64,000 bases of DNA from positions 87,763 through 151,762 of the forward strand of contig JAPUEK010000090.1 of assembly GCA_027492585.1 (NCBI GenBank). The letters are read 5' to 3'. Below the pieces are notes generated by a model. That model had not been told where the DNA came from. It worked only from the letters and a program-made list of their open reading frames with translations, and made no database searches. Positions 62,075 through 64,000 of this stretch are shown here, piece by piece (the stretch's first letter is position 1; each line of letters begins with the position of its first letter). The position numbers were made by a program, and so were the translations under genes. This stretch comes from Paracoccaceae bacterium. GTDB lineage: Bacteria > Pseudomonadota > Alphaproteobacteria > Rhodobacterales > Rhodobacteraceae.

Positions 62075-62086
62075 TCAGAGACTGTT
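62075..62086 (-). repeat. Partial inverted copy of the AGTCTCTGA motif
   Basis: TCAGAGACTGTT, the exact reverse complement of AACAGTCTCTGA at 60516-60527. It lies 25 bases after the dinB stop. Confidence 0.4.
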
Positions 62087-62135
62087 CTTCCCCGCAATCC
62101 CGGCTATGATCCGCCATCACGGCCCGGAGGCCCCC

Positions 62136-62297
62136 ATGTTTCCCACCTTCGACACCATAGCCAGCACGCTTCTGATCCTGGCCGTAGCCGTGCTGGTGCT
62201 CGGGCCGATGGTCTTCCTGCTCTGGCGGCAGATCAGGCGGGTCTTCCGCGCCATGATCGCCCTGCGCGACCGGATTGACGGAGTGGAGCGCCACTAG
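62136..62297 (+). CDS. Small single-pass membrane protein
   Basis: A 53-residue protein from ATG 62136, with GGAGG six bases upstream. One hydrophobic segment (IASTLLILAVAVLVLGPMVFLLW) is followed by a basic cytoplasmic tail (RRVFRAMIALRDRIDGVERH). An in-frame ATG at 62106 is less likely. I do not recognise the family. It lies 85 bases after dinB and could be co-transcribed with it. Confidence 0.65.
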   Translation: MFPTFDTIASTLLILAVAVLVLGPMVFLLWRQIRRVFRAMIALRDRIDGVERH

Positions 62298-62320
62298 AAA
62301 CGCTCCACCCGAAGCCTTGC

Positions 62321-63160
62321 TCAGTTGTCGATGAAGGCGCGGACGGCGGCGGTATAGTCCTCCGGTGCCTGCAGCATGGCGAAATGGCTCACCTGCGGCA
62401 GGATCACCAGCTTGGCGCCGGGGATGAGGCTGGCGATCTTTTCGGTATGGGCGCGCAGGACCGCCTCGTCATATTCGCCTGTGACCACGGCGGTCGGCAC
62501 GGTGATCGCCTTGACCTGATCGTCGCTCCAGTTCGGTTGCGAGGCCCACATCCCGGAGATCTGGGCGACGAAGGAATCGAACTGGTCCGGCGTCGGCGAC
62601 AACTTCACATAGTCACCCGCCATCCGCTCGATATAGGCACTGAAGACGGCATTTTCACCGACCTTGGGATCGACGCCATCGGTGGTGATGTTGGCAGCCT
62701 GCGCGAAAAGATGGTCGAGCCGCTCGGGATGCGACATGGCAATGTCCAGCCCGATGATGCCGCCATCGGACCAGCCGACCAGATCCACCTTGTCGATCTT
62801 GAGATAGTCGAGCAGCGCGAGATAATCGGAGGCCATCAGGTCATAGCCAAAGGGTTCCTCCGTCCGGGTGGAACGGCCATGACCACGGCTGTCGGCAACG
62901 ATCACCAGATGGTCCTTCATCAGATCGGCGACCTGATTGGACCAGATATCGGCATTCCCCAATCCGCCATGGATCAGCAGCACCGGATCGCCCGCGCCGT
63001 AGGTGGCGTAATACATCTCGATGCCGTTGACCGGCGCCTTGCCGGTGCTTGCCGGGGCGGGCATCGGCGGGGCCTCGGGGATCGACAGCCAGCGATCCTC
63101 GGCATGGGCGGGCAGCGAGAGGGCAAGAACGGCAAAGGCCGCAGAGAGCAGAGGGCGCAT
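62321..63160 (-). CDS. Secreted alpha/beta hydrolase
   Basis: A 279-residue hydrolase with a Sec signal peptide (MRPLLSAAFAVLALSLPAHA). The oxyanion motif LLIHGGLGNADIW, the nucleophile Ser in VGWSDGGIIGLD, the acid in VVTGEYDEAV and His in PQVSHFAMLQ form the expected catalytic site. It resembles periplasmic esterases or epoxide-hydrolase-like enzymes; the substrate is unknown. Confidence 0.88.
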   Translation of the reverse strand: MRPLLSAAFAVLALSLPAHAEDRWLSIPEAPPMPAPASTGKAPVNGIEMYYATYGAGDPVLLIHGGLGNADIWSNQVADLMKDHLVIVADSRGHGRSTRTEEPFGYDLMASDYLALLDYLKIDKVDLVGWSDGGIIGLDIAMSHPERLDHLFAQAANITTDGVDPKVGENAVFSAYIERMAGDYVKLSPTPDQFDSFVAQISGMWASQPNWSDDQVKAITVPTAVVTGEYDEAVLRAHTEKIASLIPGAKLVILPQVSHFAMLQAPEDYTAAVRAFIDN

Positions 63161-63233
63161 GACACGAGGCTCCGGGTTGCAGGAAGCGGCAGAGTGGGCG
63201 CGGCCCCCCGGTCCTGTCAAGCGCCGGGCGGGC

Positions 63234-64000
63234 CTATTCCGCCGCGAGCGGCAGCACCCTTGCCTGCCCCGCGATCTCCGCCACCACACCGGAGAGAAGC
63301 TCCCGGAAGGCCGCGAACCCCGGCAGCGGTGCGATCCGCGCCTCATCCATGTAAAGCGCGCGGTCGATCTCCACCTGGATGACATGGCGGCGGCCGCTCG
63401 GGCGGCCATAGCTCTGGGTGATGAACGCCCCGGCGAAGGGGGTGTTGCGGGCAACCCGCAGACCGGCGGAGGCAAAGGCAGCCTCCACCCGGTCCATCAC
63501 CTCCCGCCCCGCCGCGGCGCCGAAACGGTCGCCGAGCACGACTTCCGGCCGGGAGGAACCGGGGCGGGTATGCCCCTCGATCGCCTCATGCGGCATCGAA
63601 TGGCAGTCGATCAGCAGCGCCTCGCCGAAACGGGCGTGCGTCGTCTCCACCAGTTCGCGCAGGGCGCGGTGATAGGGATGCCAGCAGCGGGTGATCCGCG
63701 CCTCCGCCTCCGAGAGCGGCAGCTTGCCGCGATAGATCGCCCTCCCCCCCGCCACCACACGGGGAATCACCCCCAGACCGGAGGAGACGCGCGGGTTGTG
63801 CGGCGCACGCGCGATTCCCTCGATCACGGCAGGGTCCAGCTCATCGGGCGCGCGATTGAGATCCAGATAGGCGCGCGGCACCTTGGCGGCGATCAGGGGC
63901 GCCCCATGCAGCGGCGCCGCCGAAAAGAGATCATCGACGAACGCATCTTCCGAAGACCGGATCTGCCGGGCGTCAAGCAGGGTTTCACGCAGAAAGCTTG
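63234..64000 (-). CDS. N-formylglutamate amidohydrolase family protein, 5' end beyond window
   Basis: The frame stays open to the right edge, so the N-terminus is missing. The visible part starts in SFLRETLLDARQIRSSEDAF and continues AYLDLNRAPDELDP, GRAIYRGKLPLSEAEARI, LIDCHSMPHEA, VLGDRFGAAAGREV and RHVIQVEIDRALYMDE, which are FGase family blocks with the metal-binding Asp-Cys-His and Glu. FGase releases formate from N-formylglutamate in histidine degradation (HutG-like); other members have unknown substrates. A GTG at 63881 is internal, not the start. Confidence 0.9.
   Translation of the reverse strand, partial: SFLRETLLDARQIRSSEDAFVDDLFSAAPLHGAPLIAAKVPRAYLDLNRAPDELDPAVIEGIARAPHNPRVSSGLGVIPRVVAGGRAIYRGKLPLSEAEARITRCWHPYHRALRELVETTHARFGEALLIDCHSMPHEAIEGHTRPGSSRPEVVLGDRFGAAAGREVMDRVEAAFASAGLRVARNTPFAGAFITQSYGRPSGRRHVIQVEIDRALYMDEARIAPLPGFAAFRELLSGVVAEIAGQARVLPLAAE

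Noticed and set aside
1..64000. CRISPR arrays, tRNA/rRNA genes, insertion sequences, prophage or integrase genes
   Set aside because: I looked for spaced direct repeats, tRNA T-loop patterns, transposase motifs and integrases and saw none. The dispersed elements are not associated with any transposase.

Overview
The window is GC-rich chromosomal DNA from an alphaproteobacterium, most probably a member of the Rhodobacterales (Rhodobacteraceae/Paracoccaceae). This is inferred from gene content: a MbfA-type iron exporter behind an Irr-type iron control element, a stand-alone Hint-domain protein, a DinB polymerase with an N-terminal zinc ribbon, a dapA-smpB neighbourhood, De Ley-Doudoroff sugar-acid genes and many DMT (EamA) transporters. 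It is ordinary core and metabolic chromosome. I see no rRNA, tRNA, CRISPR array, prophage or insertion sequence. Genes are tightly packed, with many 4-base ATGA or GTGA overlaps.

Layout. 1-6 kb, minus strand: a truncated membrane protein, an ornithine-cyclodeaminase-like protein, a HAD hydrolase and an EamA transporter, then a UPF0178 protein, a secreted CAP protein, S-formylglutathione hydrolase and an AEC carrier. 6-8.8 kb: mbfA, divergent from a small secreted protein and a TetR regulator behind three identical inverted repeats, then a NYN-domain protein. 8.9-13.7 kb, minus: accD-folC, recQ, yggT. 13.8-20.3 kb, plus: thioesterase, UMF1-type MFS transporter, mepA, a phytase-like secreted protein, a queuosine-precursor transporter, a small structured transcription unit, then arfB and a kinase-fold phosphotransferase. 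20.4-24.7 kb, minus: NAD salvage genes pncA and pncB with a hybrid histidine kinase between them. 24.8-29.2 kb: trhO, an IclR regulator and the dgoK-dgoA-lactonase operon. 29.5-32.4 kb, minus: paaK, paaI and a luciferase-like monooxygenase. 32.7-40.4 kb: a GH3 glycosidase, a HpaR-like MarR regulator, a FAD oxidoreductase facing mnmD (the two halves of MnmC), two tandem EamA transporters and a soluble lytic transglycosylase. 40.6-47.1 kb, plus: dapA, EamA, Hint protein, smpB, a Gly-rich small protein, sseA and an aspartate/aromatic aminotransferase. 47.2-48.9 kb, minus: glnK-amtB. 49.2-55.8 kb: a class A PBP, a WYL regulator facing a GST, EamA, HU and AMP nucleosidase. 56-60.4 kb: an SDR, an XRE regulator with a VOC-bicupin enzyme, NUDIX, NfeD and SPFH. 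60.8-64 kb: dinB, a small membrane protein, an alpha/beta hydrolase and a truncated N-formylglutamate amidohydrolase.

The most interesting material is non-coding. (1) A self-contained unit of about 200 nt lies just upstream of arfB. It has a ribosome-binding site complementary to 17 nt of the expected 16S rRNA 3' end, an 18-codon ORF, a hairpin whose loop repeats the anti-Shine-Dalgarno sequence, and a strong intrinsic terminator. (2) At least 14 copies of an intergenic element consist of GC-rich hairpin(s), then GGATATTT, then a usually purine-rich tail. Ten lie just 3' of a gene in the gene's own orientation, and two supply the C-terminal codons of proteins. (3) A second dispersed motif, AGTCTCTGATATGGC, occurs at three sites, with a partial inverted copy at a fourth; it clusters around dinB. 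(4) Several regulators have clear adjacent operator palindromes (TetR, XRE, IclR, WYL, Irr box).

All start sites, functions and regulatory assignments were read by eye from the sequence and family knowledge. No database search was run.
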